The notes under the pieces: generated by a model
What the model was told of the DNA's origin: nothing
Database searches by the model: none
The model's input: only the letters and a program-made list of their open reading frames with translations
Translations under genes and position numbers: made by a program
Shown: positions 54,410 to 63,468 of the stretch, in pieces
How the letters are laid out: the number at the start of each line of letters is the position of its first letter
How positions within the stretch are numbered: the first letter of the stretch is position 1
Origin: Bin5 sp965218625
Lineage (GTDB): Bacteria; Chloroflexota; Anaerolineae; Caldilineales; Caldilineaceae
Direction of reading: 5' to 3'
DNA: 64,000 nucleotides
Assembly (NCBI GenBank): GCA_965218625.1
Contig: CBDCLG010000016.1
Location: forward strand, 248,001 to 312,000

Positions 54410-55528
54410 ATGCAAGTCATCTATCCATTCACGGCGATCGTCGGCCAGGAGCGCATGAAACGAGCGCTGATACTGAACGCGGTCCATCCTCTGATCGGCG
54501 GCGTGCTGATCCGAGGGGAACGCGGCACGGCCAAGTCGACCGCGGCCCGGGGACTGGCTGCGCTGCTGCCCCCAATGGAAGCGGTAGAAGGATGTCCCTT
54601 CGCCTGTTACCCGGATGATCCGGTGGGTCTGTGCCATGTCTGCCAGGCGAGCGCCAGCAATGGCCAGCTGAAGGTCGGTCGACGAAACACGCCCTTTATC
54701 GATCTGCCGGTGAGCGCGACCGAAGACCGCGTGGTCGGCACACTGGACATCGAGAAGGCGATTCGCCAGGGCGAGCGCCATTTTGAGCCCGGGATCCTGG
54801 CCGCGGCCAACCGCGGCATCCTCTACGTGGATGAAGTCAATCTGCTCGATGACCACGTAGTGGACCTGTTGCTCGACAGCGCGGCTATGGGCGTCAACGT
54901 GGTGGAGCGTGAAGGGATCAGCGTGCAGCATCCGGCCCGATTCGTGCTGGTGGGCTCGATGAATCCCGAAGAGGGTGATCTGCGGCCCCAGCTCCTCGAC
55001 CGCTTCGCCCACGCGGTCGACGTGATCGGCATCGACGAGCCGAGGGCGCGAGTCGAGATTTTGCGGCGGCGCACGCGATTCGAGCAAGATGCTGACCGCT
55101 TTACCGATGACTTTGCCGACGAAGCGCGCAGCCTGGGAGAACGCATCATTCAGGCCCGGCGCCGCTATGCCGGCGTGAGCTACACGGACAAGGACCTTTA
55201 CACGATCGCCGCGCTGACCAGCAGCTTCAATGTTGACGGCCATCGCGCCGACCTGGTGATCTTGAATACGGCGCGCGCACAGGCTGCCTTCGATGGCCGG
55301 GAGGAGATTACCGACAGAGACATTCTGTTGTCGGCTGAGCTGGCGCTCCCGCACCGGATGAAAAAGCAGCCGTTCCAGGACAACGCGTTGCAGCCGGAAC
55401 AGCTCGAGGCGAACATGCGCCAGGCACGCGCCGAAGCCGAGGAGAACGAGGAGTCAATGGAAGAGGCGGACGGCGATGCGGCATCAATGGAAAAAAAAGT
55501 GACGAGGGTGATGACTCCGAGGAACTAG
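54410..55528 (+). CDS. Chelatase AAA+ subunit form (ChlI-like), 372-aa product of the un-shifted frame
   Basis: This is the product if no frame change occurs at the A8 tract. Walker A is GERGTAKST (36-44), Walker B LYVDEVN (about 138-144), and the conserved Cys set is Cys62, Cys66, Cys75 and Cys78. The AAA+ lid follows, with sensor 2 near LDRFAHAVDV and HRADLVI. It ends 30 codons after a helical, acidic tail, in a stop at 55526-55528. Alone it resembles the small subunit of Mg- or Co-chelatase. The promoter is likely at 54157-54186; AAGGAAC lies before the ATG. Confidence 0.85.
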   Translation: MQVIYPFTAIVGQERMKRALILNAVHPLIGGVLIRGERGTAKSTAARGLAALLPPMEAVEGCPFACYPDDPVGLCHVCQASASNGQLKVGRRNTPFIDLPVSATEDRVVGTLDIEKAIRQGERHFEPGILAAANRGILYVDEVNLLDDHVVDLLLDSAAMGVNVVEREGISVQHPARFVLVGSMNPEEGDLRPQLLDRFAHAVDVIGIDEPRARVEILRRRTRFEQDADRFTDDFADEARSLGERIIQARRRYAGVSYTDKDLYTIAALTSSFNVDGHRADLVILNTARAQAAFDGREEITDRDILLSAELALPHRMKKQPFQDNALQPEQLEANMRQARAEAEENEESMEEADGDAASMEKKVTRVMTPRN

Positions 55529-56469
55529 ATTCCTCGCCGGAGAGCGGCGAAGGCGGCGTGGCACAGCCGGACGCAGCTCCTCAGCAGAGTTCATCACCCG
55601 GAGACGAAAAGGGGGCACGCAAGCCGGTCGACGTCGGTGAGATGTTCGAAGCGCGTAAGCTGGACACGCCGCTCGACAAGATGACGCGCGAGAAATCCGG
55701 CAAGCGCTCCTACAGCCGTACCGACCGCAAACGGGGCCGCTACATCAAGGCCCGACCGGCCCACGACAAGATAGACGACATCGCCTTCGACGCTACCCTG
55801 CGCAACGCCGCCCCCCACCAGAAAAAGCGGCACGAGAGCGGTGAGAGCGATCTGGCGCTGCAGCTGCGCATGACCGATCTGCAGCGCAAAATTCGCGTCC
55901 GGCGCACGGGCAACCTCATTCTTTTCGTTGTCGACGCCAGCTGGTCGATGGCGGCGAGCGAACGCATGGAAGCGACCAAGGGCGCAATTTTCAGCCTGCT
56001 GGTTGAAGCCTATCAGCGTCGTGACCAGGTTGGGCTGGTTGTCTTTCAGCGTGACAAGGCACGCGTTGTGCTGCCGCCGACAAACAGCGTAGAACTGGCG
56101 GAAAAGGCGCTGCAAGACCTCCCCGTAGGCGGCAAGACACCTCTGAGCAGCGGCCTGCTGGCGACCTGGCAGGTGGTGGAGAACGCCCAGCGCAGGGACC
56201 CTGAACTGCGACCTCTGGTAATGCTCCTGACCGACGGGGCCGGCAACGTGAGCATGACCGGGATGCCCGCGCAGGAGGAAGCGATGAAGATGGCCACCCT
56301 CTTCGCCACTGAAGAGGTGCGCACCATCGTCATCAATATGGAACACATGGCCTTCGACCGTGGGTTGGCCCAGGCCCTTGCCGAGCAGATGGGCGGCGTC
56401 TGCTACAATTTGCCCGACCTGCGGGCCGACACGCTTCTCAATACGGTCAAACAGGAGATCGGCGGGTAG
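54410..56469 (+). CDS. chlD: ChlD-type chelatase medium subunit produced by -1 frameshift at A8
   Basis: Moving one base back inside the A tract (55491-55498) joins the AAA+ frame to the second frame without a stop. It gives a 686-aa protein: AAA+ domain (1-340), acidic linker across the junction (DEGDDSEELDSSPESGEG after it), a basic segment, and a VWA domain with the MIDAS motif DASWS and a late TDGAGN. This is the normal length and layout of a cobaltochelatase ChlD-like protein. The second frame alone lacks a good start, since 55558 has no ribosome-binding site. The enzyme would work with a large subunit (CobN or BchH) to insert Co or Mg; that gene is not in the window. Confidence 0.75.
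55490..55536 (+). promoter_or_regulatory. Candidate -1 frameshift signal in chlD
   Basis: The run of eight A residues (55491-55498) offers the slippery heptamer A-AAA-AAA. Seventeen or more bases later a 7-bp perfect stem CGAGGAA (55518-55524) / TTCCTCG (55530-55536) encloses the zero-frame stop codon in its loop, with extra pairing CTC/GAG outside. The alternative cause is transcript slippage or a sequencing or genuine indel. Confidence 0.6.
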
Positions 56470-56555
56470 CTGAAAGCCGATGGCGGCCGGATCGAAATCT
56501 GCTGCCATGGCCAGGAAACGGGCATGACTAAATTTCGCATAGCGAGAAAACACCG

Positions 56556-57896
56556 ATGACAACGGGTGCGGGCAGGCAGGGCGACGCGTCAACTCTGAAA
56601 GGCTCATGGGAGGGGCTGCACGCCGAAGCGCTTGCGCTGTCTCGGCAGGGCAGCGACGAGGCAATCGATAAACTCGGGTTCCTGATCGAACGGCTGGCCG
56701 GTCTGCCGGAGGGCCGGCGTATGGCCCAGGAAGCCAGGCTGCAGACGATCCTGGACCAGAGTGTTCTCGGCCTCCAGTCGCACTATGCACGGCGTAACCG
56801 CCTCGACGAGATGGCGGCTGCCAGCGGGGAGATTTTGGGGATTCTGAGCGATGACGCCCGCTCCTTATGGCGCGAAAACCAGGCGAGAGCGCACTGGTGG
56901 CAGGGCCGGCACGAGTCCGCGGCCGGGATTTTGTGGGCGGAGGTCGACAGTTTGCCGTTTGAGGTGGAGCTGCGCTGGCTGCTTTTTTCCGTCCTGCTCG
57001 ATGCCGGTGACATTGACGGAGCGGACAGGGTCAAGAGTTCGCTGCTGGACAAGCTGGCCGGCCTGTTCCGGGAAAAGGGCCTGGCCGAGTTGGATCTAGC
57101 AGATGAAATCACCCAGTTCTCGGTGAAGGAGCAGCTTGCGGGCGGAGAGAGCGACGATCAGGTCTCGTTGCAGTTTGGACTCCTGCACTTTCTGAACGCC
57201 AGCGTGGAGATGGAAAGGGGACGCTGGCAGGAGGCGCTGGATGCGTATAGCTCGGCGGCGAAGCTTTCCGAAGCGTATGGCGAACGCTGGCACCTGATCT
57301 ATCGGCCGCTTGTCGTCAACGGCCAGGCGAGGCTCGCACAGCGGGCGCTCAACCGGGAAAAGTCGCCGGCTTCGCAAGGGTTCTGGCGCGGCCTGTCCGG
57401 TTACTATGCCGGCGACCGACAGGGGGCGGCAGCGGAATGGCGGCGAATAGCGCAGATCTCGCTTGACGAGGTGATGGTTCCCTCGGTCGGCGACTGGATC
57501 CTGGCCCACTACTACCTCGACGCGCTCCAGCTTCCCGGCCAGGTCATGGCAGAAAGTGATAGTTCGCAGGATGAAGTCAGCACCGACGAAGGCGGCGACC
57601 AGGGCGCGTTGACCGATACCGGTCGGAAAGGGCTGCAGGTCGCGCTGAATCTGCTGGGACAGCGCGATACGCGGCGGGACCCGCTCGTGTTGGGGTTGGC
57701 CGCGCTCGGGTGGGGAATGGCCGGAAACAGGGAGCACCTGCACCGCAACCTGCGCCACTCGATCGAGCTGCTGCGCGGCTCCCTCCAGGACAATAAACTG
57801 GCGGTCTTCAACTGGTACTTCTTCCGCGACCTGCTTGCGCCGGAGGACTTTGCAGGTGTGGAGCAGTTCTTCCATGTGCCGAAGACGGAAAGGTAA
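56556..57896 (+). CDS. Unknown alpha-helical repeat-like protein (446 aa)
   Basis: No signal peptide or membrane helix is seen. The whole protein is helical, with TPR-like pairs such as GRWQEALDAYSSAAKLSEAYGERW and ARAHWWQGRHESAAGILWAEVDSL. An acidic Ser/Asp/Glu insert is near residue 330-350. It follows the chelatase gene by 86 bp on the same strand and is probably co-transcribed; it may be a partner or regulator of the chelatase, though only its position says so. The start is ATG 56556. Confidence 0.65.
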   Translation: MTTGAGRQGDASTLKGSWEGLHAEALALSRQGSDEAIDKLGFLIERLAGLPEGRRMAQEARLQTILDQSVLGLQSHYARRNRLDEMAAASGEILGILSDDARSLWRENQARAHWWQGRHESAAGILWAEVDSLPFEVELRWLLFSVLLDAGDIDGADRVKSSLLDKLAGLFREKGLAELDLADEITQFSVKEQLAGGESDDQVSLQFGLLHFLNASVEMERGRWQEALDAYSSAAKLSEAYGERWHLIYRPLVVNGQARLAQRALNREKSPASQGFWRGLSGYYAGDRQGAAAEWRRIAQISLDEVMVPSVGDWILAHYYLDALQLPGQVMAESDSSQDEVSTDEGGDQGALTDTGRKGLQVALNLLGQRDTRRDPLVLGLAALGWGMAGNREHLHRNLRHSIELLRGSLQDNKLAVFNWYFFRDLLAPEDFAGVEQFFHVPKTER

Positions 57897-58316
57897 AGAG
57901 AAAGACTTGCGAGAAGTTATGCGTGCCTCTTGTACTTCTCAATAGAGCTTGTCCAGCATTCTTGTTGGTGACTTAAGAGCAGCAAGACAACGGGAAGCAG
58001 TGATGAAAGGCCCTGTCGCCTCTTCGCAGCAACAGTAAAGATCTGAATTCAATTGACTTTGTTGGCGAGCCGCTCGACCCCCTTGCCCTTTCCCTGCCCA
58101 GTCAAGCAAGAACCTGTCCTGCAGTCCGTACCATTTCTGCCACCCACCGCCTGCATTCAGCAAGAATGCCACCCTGCAACAGCCGCTGATCCGGCATTTC
58201 ATAGCAGACCTCCTCGACTCCCGCAAACGGGGGCGTGCTCTCGTTGATGCGCTTGCCAGTGGCGCTCCTTCTATGCGCACGACCGGAAGCAAAGGTAAAC
58301 AATGGAGTAGGTCCTT
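57897..58316. other. Non-coding stretch, less GC-rich than the neighbourhood
   Basis: These 420 bases hold no gene I can support. The only open frames are short and on the minus strand. The G+C is visibly lower than in neighbouring genes, and the downstream gene shares this. GGAG lies nine bases before the next ATG. Confidence 0.5.
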
Positions 58317-60479
58317 ATGTCACTTTCCACTGGGCCACGGTCAATCAGAATAGGCAAGTACGCGATCAACGAGCGCCTAATGTTCAGATTGGCGGTTTGG
58401 GGGGCCCTTTTGGCGCTGGCACTGACTGTCCTGCTGTTGCGCTTCCAGCAGTTGGATGCACTCCCGCCTGGGCTTGTCGAAGACGAAGATAGAGATGGAA
58501 TGGGGGCTCTTCGCGTTCTAAGGGGAGAGCTTGCCTTATACTTCCCCGATGTGGATCCCCACGGCCGTGACGCCTCGGTCATCTATGCTCTGGCCTTGTC
58601 AAGCCTGCTATTTGGGCGCACCCTGTTTGCAATGCATTTTCCCACGGCGCTGGGCAGCGCGGGCATGGTATTTGCCGTCTTTTGGCTGGGCCAAGTCCTA
58701 TTCGGGAGGGATGATGAAGGTGAGCGGGCCTCACAATGGCGGGGCCTGCTAATCGGGGGCGTCGGCGCCGGTCTGATGGCGACTTCACTCAGCCAGACCA
58801 TTATGGGGAGAACTGCCTACAATCACACCACCCATTTGACTTTACTTCTCACACTGTGTCTGGGGTTGCTATGGTGGGGATGGAAAGAGCGATGTTGGCG
58901 GAGGGTTGCGCTGGCAGGCGTGTGCGCCGGCATATTGCCATATACCTATCCGGTGTCGCGCTTCACGCCTGTACTGTTCTTCTCCATTGGGGTGAGTTTC
59001 CTGGTGCCTTGGCGCGCCTTCAGTGGGCGTTCGATGAGAGAGGAGTTGCATTGGGCCGCCCTATTTGCAGGGGTGACCGCGCTCGTTGCTGCGCCGCTGC
59101 TCGTCCATTTTGCATTGCATCCAGACCACCTGTTTTTGCGCAGCAAACATCTGTGGATATTCGATGCCTTTGTCAATCAGGGCCGACCGCTATGGCTTCT
59201 TTTCATAAATGTGAAGGAGCACCTGATGGCATTCGGCATAGACGGCGACCCGAACTTGCGGAGCAATTTCGAAGGTGAACCTATTTTGGGCCCGCTGACA
59301 TCTGCTTTTTTCTGGCTTGGTGCGGGGATGTCTATCCGCCGCTGGAGACAGTCCGCATTCCGTCTCCTGTTTCTCTGGCTGGTGACAATGCTTGTGCCGG
59401 GAATCCTGTCCTGGGATGGCTCGCCCCCCGGTTTTCTGCGCATGATGGCAGCAACACCGGCAATCTATCTACTAACCGGCGTCGGCGTTTGGGAGGCGTT
59501 CAGCTTTCTACGGGGGCGCTTCTTCCGCGAAAATTCTGTCGCTGCCTCTATGGTCGTTGTAAGTGCCATTGTTACTGCACTCTTGATTCAAGGTATAAGA
59601 TCGTACCGCAACTATTATCATGAGTGGGCTGTGGACCCCCGCGTTCGATCATATTACGTTGAGCCAAGGACAAGTCTGTTCCGCATGCTGAACGAACAGC
59701 AGCCAGAGCACGAGACCATTTACATTGTCCCCGACGCCAAGGACAGTTACAACTATGGCTACCTGAACCAAAGCGATGCCCGAGTCCACTTCTTCAAGTC
59801 GACCGCTCCCGACCTGGTGCAGGCGGTCCAATCGGAACTGATGGAATATGAGGAAGTGTCCGCCGTTAAGCTTCTCGAGGGGCTCGGTGACTCTCGTTGG
59901 GCTGGGCTTGATGCCATGCGCCTAACCTTGCTCCTGAAAAAGTATGGAAGGCATCTCAGCAGCGAGGAATACCCTGACTTCCAGATTCACAGCTACACCG
60001 ACATCTCGCTGGACAGTCCATGGAAGCTCTTCGATGAACTGGAGCCTCTAACCGTGAACTACGACGGCGGTATTTCTCTTAAGGGGTTCACGCTGGGCCA
60101 GGGCGAGAAGCAACTATCCCCTGAGCAGCTGCTTAGCCTGGGAGAGAACCGCTCTCTGTGGCTGTACCTGAATTGGCAACTTGCCCCCGGGGTGGAAACT
60201 GACTATGCGGTATCGCTGCGGCTGCACGATGCCGGGGGGGGAGCAGTCTACCAGAGAGATGTTACTCTCTGGCGGAGATTCCAAAGACCAACGGTCGGCG
60301 AAGATTCATCTGGCAAATTTGATACCCTTGTGGCGCTAGATCTTCCAGCCGCTTTACAGCCAGGCGCATACGAGTTGCGGCTGGTGGTCTACGACATCAA
60401 GACCTTGAAGCCGACCGTTGAACTGGGCGTCTGGGAACCCGAGGTAGCTTTGGCAGACCTGCGCCTTCTGGGCGATTAG
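58317..60479 (+). CDS. GT39-like integral membrane glycosyltransferase (720 aa)
   Basis: About eleven hydrophobic segments span residues 20-430, and the first large loop has the acidic pair LVEDEDRDGMGALRVLRGE typical of GT-C/GT39 proteins (Asp/Glu near the first helix). A long soluble C-terminal part (about 440-720) has two alpha/beta or beta-sandwich-like sections, the second resembling those of the 910-aa protein at 32740-35472 (LWLYLNWQLAPGVETDYAVSL). G+C content is lower than surrounding genes, and rare-looking codons (AGG, CTA) recur, which suggests recent acquisition. It may glycosylate surface proteins or lipids. Confidence 0.75.
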   Translation: MSLSTGPRSIRIGKYAINERLMFRLAVWGALLALALTVLLLRFQQLDALPPGLVEDEDRDGMGALRVLRGELALYFPDVDPHGRDASVIYALALSSLLFGRTLFAMHFPTALGSAGMVFAVFWLGQVLFGRDDEGERASQWRGLLIGGVGAGLMATSLSQTIMGRTAYNHTTHLTLLLTLCLGLLWWGWKERCWRRVALAGVCAGILPYTYPVSRFTPVLFFSIGVSFLVPWRAFSGRSMREELHWAALFAGVTALVAAPLLVHFALHPDHLFLRSKHLWIFDAFVNQGRPLWLLFINVKEHLMAFGIDGDPNLRSNFEGEPILGPLTSAFFWLGAGMSIRRWRQSAFRLLFLWLVTMLVPGILSWDGSPPGFLRMMAATPAIYLLTGVGVWEAFSFLRGRFFRENSVAASMVVVSAIVTALLIQGIRSYRNYYHEWAVDPRVRSYYVEPRTSLFRMLNEQQPEHETIYIVPDAKDSYNYGYLNQSDARVHFFKSTAPDLVQAVQSELMEYEEVSAVKLLEGLGDSRWAGLDAMRLTLLLKKYGRHLSSEEYPDFQIHSYTDISLDSPWKLFDELEPLTVNYDGGISLKGFTLGQGEKQLSPEQLLSLGENRSLWLYLNWQLAPGVETDYAVSLRLHDAGGGAVYQRDVTLWRRFQRPTVGEDSSGKFDTLVALDLPAALQPGAYELRLVVYDIKTLKPTVELGVWEPEVALADLRLLGD

Positions 60480-60694
60480 CCCCGGCCTACCTCGGAGAAA
60501 CAGGTCAAAAGAATGAGGGGTGCACCCGTTGTGCAAGAAGAATCGGGAAGTGAGTTGGCTGCTTCCCTTGTGCAGAGCCTGCGCCCTGCACCGCCAACCG
60601 TCGCAGCCCCGAGCCGCAGCAAGCCCTTTTTGGGCTGTTTTCAACGACCCGCTAAGGTGCAGGAAGCATGAGCAGCCATCGGCGCTGAAATCCG
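60480..60694. other. Gap between convergent GT39-like and PHP genes
   Basis: The 215 bases hold no gene. AGCCC-TTTTT-GGGCT (60622-60636) followed by GTTTTC is a weak stem that could end the plus-strand transcript; the 5-bp stem makes this uncertain. Confidence 0.35.
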
Positions 60695-61387
60695 CTATTT
60701 CTCCCAGTACCCATGCAACACACCGGCGCAGCGAACCGGCCGGATGCGCTTCCGCCACTTCGCCCAGGTGCTCATCAGGTGCGGCCAGAAAGGGCTTTCC
60801 TTGCCCATCGGCGTAGCTTGATGCAGCGCGTCGATGAACGACTCGGGGTCGTCGTCAAAGGGCGGCATCTCCACGTAGCAATGTCCCAATTCAAAGGGAA
60901 TGTGCGCGTCGCTGCCTGCCGTTGCCAGCAGGCCGTGCTCCTGCGCCAGCGCCAGTGCAGCGAGGTTGTCGCGCGGACGAACGCAACGGGCGTTGCGGAC
61001 CTCCAATGCGTCTACCTGATCGATCACTTCCAGCACATTGGCCATGCCCATCGCCGAATTGCGCAAAGAGTCCAGGGGATGGGGAATTGCGATCACCGCG
61101 CCCTGTTCGCGCAGGCGGTCGATCGTCTCCTGCGGCGACAGACCGCGCGGCACCTCTTCCTGAACGTAGTACGCGATCAACTCGCCGTGCGTCGTCATGA
61201 TCTCTTCGCCGACGATGATCAGATCGGGCGCCAACTCTTTCGCCCGCAACGCCCCGGCGAGATTGTTGTGCTCCGTGATGGCCAGTTTGTCCAGCCCGAG
61301 GCTGCGGGCGCGGGCGATTGCAGTCTCGGGCCGGGTGAGGCAGTCCTTACTGTAGATTGTGTGCGAGTGCAGGTCGACTTTCCACAT
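60695..61387 (-). CDS. PHP-domain phosphoesterase
   Basis: The 230-aa protein has the PHP metal motifs DLHSHTIYSKD at the N-terminus, ITEHNN, VGEEIMT, IPHPLD, and TAGSDAH at the end. PHP proteins hydrolyse phosphoesters such as histidinol phosphate or nucleotide 3',5'-bisphosphates. It stands alone on the minus strand, 50 bp downstream of the flippase-like gene, possibly co-transcribed. Confidence 0.88.
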   Translation of the reverse strand: MWKVDLHSHTIYSKDCLTRPETAIARARSLGLDKLAITEHNNLAGALRAKELAPDLIIVGEEIMTTHGELIAYYVQEEVPRGLSPQETIDRLREQGAVIAIPHPLDSLRNSAMGMANVLEVIDQVDALEVRNARCVRPRDNLAALALAQEHGLLATAGSDAHIPFELGHCYVEMPPFDDDPESFIDALHQATPMGKESPFWPHLMSTWAKWRKRIRPVRCAGVLHGYWEK

Positions 61388-61437
61388 GGCTTCTCAGAAG
61401 ATAGTGAACAACGCGGGACCGCCTGGACCATTTCAAC

Positions 61438-62418
61438 TCAGGTCTCAGACCTGGCTTCTTCTCGGCTTGTCAACAGATAGGGCCAAAGGGCCAGGCAAAC
61501 GAGGCCGAGAGCAACGGCGAACCAGAGCGTGATGAAGCGGATCAGCAGCGCCGCGGCCGCGGCTTCCGAACGCGTCAACATCAGGATTTGCGAACTAAGC
61601 GCCGCCAGCGATCCCTCAACGCCGCCCAGGCCGCCGGGCGTGGCCACCACCGCGCCGACGACGGCACTGATGTTGAAGATTGAGACGGACGTCAGCATCG
61701 TGTCGAAGCCGGCCGCTACTCCGAATCCCAACATCACCAGGTAGAAGGCCAACCCCTGGCTCGCCCAACTGACAAGGCCGACAAGAACCGAAATCAACAG
61801 GTACTTGGGCTTCATTATATGGTAGCTGCTCTCGTAAAAGGCGGCGAGTCTGTCGGCGAAACGGTTCACAAGCGGAATTCGGTGGCCAATGGCCAGGCAG
61901 GCCATCGCCAGCGGTCTGATCTGTATGCAAACGATGATTGCGACGATTCCCGCCAAAGCCAGGACCGCTGCCGCCCGGATCGCTGCATCGTCAACAGCCA
62001 GCAGGCCGATACCCGCAAGGAGGATCATCGCAAGTCCGTCAGTCATCCGTTCGGCAAGTACGACAGGAGCTACGACCGAAACGGGAACGCCGGAGACGTT
62101 GCGCACCATGAAGGCCCGCAGGAATTCACCCACTTTTCCCGGAGTCATCATCATCAGGAAGCTGGCGCCGTAGATGCGGGCGCTCTGGCCGAAACTGATT
62201 GGCGTATCGATCAGGCGCAGGTACCAGTACCACTTGAGCAGGCGGACGCCAAAATTAACCAGAGTCAAGCCCAGCGCCGGCGGCAACCATACCCAGGGGA
62301 AATCGGCCAGCCGAGCCGACAGCTGACGCCAGTCGCCGTAGAGTATCAGTGCCATGTACACAATGAGTGCAAGCAGCAATGACCAGAGCAGCTGAATGCC
62401 CAATCGTTTTCGGTCCAT
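61438..62418 (-). CDS. Lysylphosphatidylglycerol synthase TM-region / UPF0104 flippase-like protein
   Basis: The 326-aa protein has about eight hydrophobic helices. It has family marks FGVRLLKWYWYLRLID, MMMTPGKVGEFLRAFMVRN, LAERMTDGLAMILLAG and the late TPGGLGGVEGSLAAL. It contains only the membrane part, without the aminoacyl-transferase domain of full MprF. Related proteins move glycolipids or polyprenyl phosphates across membranes. It fits the glycan-related theme of the window. Confidence 0.85.
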   Translation of the reverse strand: MDRKRLGIQLLWSLLLALIVYMALILYGDWRQLSARLADFPWVWLPPALGLTLVNFGVRLLKWYWYLRLIDTPISFGQSARIYGASFLMMMTPGKVGEFLRAFMVRNVSGVPVSVVAPVVLAERMTDGLAMILLAGIGLLAVDDAAIRAAAVLALAGIVAIIVCIQIRPLAMACLAIGHRIPLVNRFADRLAAFYESSYHIMKPKYLLISVLVGLVSWASQGLAFYLVMLGFGVAAGFDTMLTSVSIFNISAVVGAVVATPGGLGGVEGSLAALSSQILMLTRSEAAAAALLIRFITLWFAVALGLVCLALWPYLLTSREEARSET

Positions 62419-62552
62419 ATACCTTCAGTCTGTGAGTTGGGCAACTGGATCTCATGCTGCTTCGCCCATCCAGGTGAGCATTATAAACGCGCGGTGATGA
62501 AAGTCTCAATTCAGGTGGCGTATTCGTTCGCCCCGCGCGTCGCGAAATGTAG

Positions 62553-63389
62553 CTATGGGCTTTGGCTGCGGGAGCTGTCGCAATTTTGCCAGAAGTTGAG
62601 AACGCTGCAGTTGAATGCGCCTGGTCGTTCCAGATGGACGTTGTGACCGGCGTTCGAGAGGACAACGAGTCGGGCGTTTGGGGTCAGCTGTGCCATCTCA
62701 CGGTTGACGACGACGCACTTTGGGTCGTCAGCGCCTGCAAGCAGGAGTGTCGCGACGGCCAGAGATGGCAGGCGCGGGCGCAGGTCGGGTTGGGCGCCCG
62801 TCCCAATGCCGCGCAAGCTATTGGCCAAACCGGTGGGCCGGTTTCTGAGGCGTTGCGCTCTCAACTGTTGACGCTGCTCAGTGGTCAGTCGCTCTCGCTG
62901 ACTCTCCCACAACGGCAGCGATTCCCATGCTTTGACAAAGGCGTGGATTCCGTCGCGCTCGATTTCGTCTGCCAGCGCTTTGTCATGTTCCCTTCTCTGA
63001 GCCCGCTCTGAATCGGTCGCCAGCCCTGGGGACGCGCTCTCCAGTGTCAACGAACGTACCTGCGCCGGGTAGGTCAGCGCGAAGAAGAGCGCCAGCCGTC
63101 CGCCCATCGAGTAGCCGAGCAGATGGGCGGGCTCGTTGGTGATATCACGCAGCAGCGCGGACAGATCAGATGCGGCGCGTTCCATCCCATATCGGCCGGG
63201 GCTGGCCGGCGCCGGCGAGCGGCCATGGCCAAGCAAATCCGGCGCGAGCACGCGATAGCCGGCGGCGGTGAAGGCCTCCGCCTGTGTCGCCCAACCGCCC
63301 CCGTATCCAGTGAACCCGTGCAATAACACGGCCGCTGGGGAAGAGGCGGATCCCCAACTGTGCAGATGTAAGGTCTGATCTGTGGACAT
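62553..63389 (-). CDS. menH: Alpha/beta hydrolase, MenH-like (SHCHC synthase)
   Basis: The 278-aa protein has the alpha/beta-hydrolase marks LLHGFTG (oxyanion), DLLGHGRSPAP, the nucleophile elbow LGYSMGGRL (Ser in GYSMGG) and the last GHNVHLERP (His). The lid helices carry the MenH-like ESASPGLATDSERAQRREHD, so 2-succinyl-6-hydroxy-2,4-cyclohexadiene-1-carboxylate synthase of menaquinone synthesis is the best fit. ATG 63389 was chosen; an open extension to 63494 would overlap the upstream gene. No other men genes are near, so the symbol is tentative. Confidence 0.75.
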   Translation of the reverse strand: MSTDQTLHLHSWGSASSPAAVLLHGFTGYGGGWATQAEAFTAAGYRVLAPDLLGHGRSPAPASPGRYGMERAASDLSALLRDITNEPAHLLGYSMGGRLALFFALTYPAQVRSLTLESASPGLATDSERAQRREHDKALADEIERDGIHAFVKAWESLPLWESQRERLTTEQRQQLRAQRLRNRPTGLANSLRGIGTGAQPDLRPRLPSLAVATLLLAGADDPKCVVVNREMAQLTPNARLVVLSNAGHNVHLERPGAFNCSVLNFWQNCDSSRSQSP

Positions 63390-63468
63390 GAACGGGGCCC
63401 TGGACCGGTCGCGGTCCAACTGCGGCACACACGGGGATTGGAGAGGGCGATCTGCTCTTCGCGCTGAA

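Noticed and set aside
55558..56469. Separate VWA (ChlD-like) gene starting at 55558
   Set aside because: No ribosome-binding site precedes it, the same frame is open further upstream to the A8 tract and carries a proper acidic linker; a joined protein fits better.
57939..58292. Minus-strand open frame in the gap before the 720-aa gene
   Set aside because: It has no ribosome-binding site or recognisable family, and the composition looks non-coding.
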